Source: Alphaproteobacteria bacterium (GTDB lineage Bacteria > Pseudomonadota > Alphaproteobacteria > Paracaedibacterales > CAIOTO01). Taken from it: a stretch of DNA of 7,632 bases. Of this stretch, positions 7,113 to 7,632 are shown piece by piece (position 1 is the stretch's first letter; each line of letters starts with the position of its first letter). The DNA lies in assembly GCA_030727085.1 (NCBI GenBank), contig JANRCF010000005.1:1-7632 (forward strand). The letters are read 5' to 3'. The notes below the pieces were generated by a model that searched no databases, had not been told where the DNA came from, and saw only the letters and a list, made by a program, of their open reading frames with translations. The translations under genes were made by a program, and so were the position numbers.

Positions 7113-7192
7113 CGTCATTGCGAGCATCTTTGATGCGCGGCAATCCAGAAATGGACGGATCACCACGATGTCTGTGACTGTCGGTGATGACG
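7113..7192. repeat. Partly decayed palindromic intergenic repeat in the ruvA leader
   Basis: The left arm begins CGTCATTGCGAG (7113-7124) and continues to GCGGCAATCC (7137-7146). The right arm runs from GGATCACCACG (7157-7167) to TGATGACG (7185-7192). The outer ends pair (CGTCAT with ATGACG) and the inner ends pair imperfectly (CGCGGCAATCC with GGATCACCACG); several inner mismatches become G-T pairs when read on the minus strand, that is, in ruvA mRNA. The 'GTCATTGCGAG...GGCAATCC' pattern matches, from memory, a dispersed palindromic repeat seen in many proteobacterial genomes including Rickettsiales. Only one copy is in the window, so dispersal cannot be shown here. Confidence 0.65.
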
Positions 7193-7293
7193 GAGGAAGA
7201 GGTTTATAGGCAAATACGGATCTGCACTATTTAACTTTCTTTAAAGTACGCTGATTCCACGTAAAAGAATATGGAAAAATTCATTAAAAAATC

Positions 7294-7322
7294 TTGACAC
7301 AAAGCACGAAAAACTCTTATAA
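7294..7322 (+). promoter_or_regulatory. Strong sigma70-type promoter for the tRNA-tuf operon
   Basis: A perfect TTGACA at 7294-7299 is followed after 17 bases by TTATAA (7317-7322); shifting by one gives TATAAG with an 18-base spacer, 5 of 6 to consensus. Transcription would start near 7329-7331, about 35 bases before tRNA-Tyr. This is the clearest promoter in the window, as expected for a stable-RNA and elongation-factor operon. Confidence 0.85.
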
Positions 7323-7363
7323 GTGAACATGTCACCTCTTCCATGCACGTGGAATTGGTCGCT

Positions 7364-7449
7364 GGAGAGATGGCCGAGTGGTTAAAGGCAACAGACTGTA
7401 AATCTGTCGACGTATGTCTACGCAGGTTCGAACCCTGCTCTCTCCACCA
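7364..7449 (+). tRNA. tRNA-Tyr (anticodon GTA)
   Basis: Class II tRNA with a complete cloverleaf. The acceptor stem is GGAGAGA 7364-7370 with TCTCTCC 7439-7445. The anticodon stem ACAGA / TCTGT encloses GTA at 7398-7400, a long variable arm lies at about 7408-7421, and the T arm is GCAGG-TTCGAAC-CCTGC. The discriminator A at 7446 and an encoded CCA (7447-7449) follow. The GTA anticodon reads UAU and UAC, giving tyrosine. It is first in the operon; a 12-base spacer separates it from tRNA-Gly. Confidence 0.97.
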
Positions 7450-7461
7450 TTATTTTTTTAT

Positions 7462-7535
7462 GCGGGTGTAGCTTAGTGGTAAAGCTCCAGCCTTCCAAGC
7501 TGGCTATGTGGGTTCGATTCCCATCACCCGCTCCA
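7462..7535 (+). tRNA. tRNA-Gly (anticodon TCC)
   Basis: Complete cloverleaf. The acceptor stem is GCGGGTG 7462-7468 with CACCCGC 7525-7531. The anticodon stem CCAGC / GCTGG encloses TCC at 7494-7496. The T arm is GTGGG-TTCGATT-CCCAT with one G-T pair, then discriminator T and an encoded CCA (7533-7535). It reads GGA and GGG. It is co-transcribed between tRNA-Tyr and tuf, an arrangement related to the tyr-gly-thr-tufB cluster of E. coli but lacking tRNA-Thr here. Confidence 0.97.
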
Positions 7536-7547
7536 ACAACGCGGGTC

Positions 7548-7564
7548 AACCTAGCAAATAGGTT
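7548..7564 (+). promoter_or_regulatory. Small hairpin in the tRNA-Gly/tuf spacer
   Basis: AACCTA (7548-7553) pairs perfectly with TAGGTT (7559-7564) around the loop GCAAA, followed by two more T. It is short and AT-rich, so it is at best a weak attenuator; a site separating tRNA processing from tuf mRNA is equally possible. The position is seen; the role is inferred. Confidence 0.4.
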
Positions 7565-7584
7565 TTAATTACAGGAAATATACA

Positions 7585-7632
7585 ATGACAAAAGCAAAAT
7601 TTGAGCGGAATAAGCCGCACTGCAATATTGGA
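7585..7632 (+). CDS. tuf: Elongation factor Tu, N-terminal 16 codons (cut by window end)
   Basis: The start of EF-Tu, the GTPase that carries aminoacyl-tRNA to the ribosome. The visible residues MTKAKFERNKPHCNIG match the conserved EF-Tu N-terminus, where K-x-H-x-N-I-G leads into the first GTP-binding loop just beyond the window. An AGGA at 7573-7576, eight bases before the ATG, serves as Shine-Dalgarno. It lies 49 bases after tRNA-Gly and is probably transcribed from the promoter near 7294 together with both tRNAs. Confidence 0.95.
   Translation, partial: MTKAKFERNKPHCNIG

Noticed and set aside
7021..7209. 62-codon plus-strand frame across the ruvA start and repeat
   Set aside because: Composed of antisense ruvA plus the palindromic repeat; no start signal and no family.

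Overview
The window looks like chromosome from an AT-leaning alphaproteobacterium, roughly 40% GC by eye. An intracellular or endosymbiotic lineage (Rickettsiales or Holosporales type) is plausible. The basis is the eno-ftsB pair, a very large 'L_180-type' NAD-glutamate dehydrogenase, the tRNA-Tyr / tRNA-Gly / tuf order, the EF-Tu N-terminus, and a 'GTCATTGCGAG...GGCAATCC' palindromic repeat. The exact taxon is an inference.

Left part (1-1150, + strand): the C-terminal ~60% of enolase runs into a two-base gap and then an FtsB-like divisome protein. All visible enolase catalytic and metal residues of this part are intact. At the extreme left edge, however, the reading frame is broken: an in-frame TAA stands where the conserved catalytic Glu of the Q-E-F-M-I motif should be. 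Either the window begins at an error-prone or degenerate end, or the enolase gene is interrupted.

Middle (1151-6486, + strand): a 230-base AT-rich spacer with at most a weak promoter leads to a 1607-residue NAD-dependent glutamate dehydrogenase, which fills almost two thirds of the window. Seventeen bases after it, behind a strong Shine-Dalgarno, lies a 63-codon gene for a secreted Gln/Asn/Pro-rich peptide. A strong hairpin with an A-tract before it and a T-tract after it closes this unit. The same hairpin can terminate the convergent ruvA.

Right part (6489-7632): ruvA is on the minus strand without ruvC or ruvB beside it. A palindromic intergenic repeat in its leader creates an in-frame N-terminal extension that is probably not real. 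Its acidic-pin position carries Gln-Glu instead of Glu-Asp. Divergent from it, a near-consensus promoter drives tRNA-Tyr(GTA), tRNA-Gly(TCC) and, after a small leader hairpin, tuf, of which only the first 16 codons are inside the window.

Together these are housekeeping functions: glycolysis, cell division, glutamate catabolism feeding 2-oxoglutarate to the TCA cycle, recombination and translation. I see no phage, CRISPR, toxin-antitoxin or insertion-sequence genes and no convincing new multi-gene system. The items most worth checking are the broken enolase edge, the small Q/N/P-rich secreted peptide, the RuvA acidic-pin change and the repeat in the ruvA leader.
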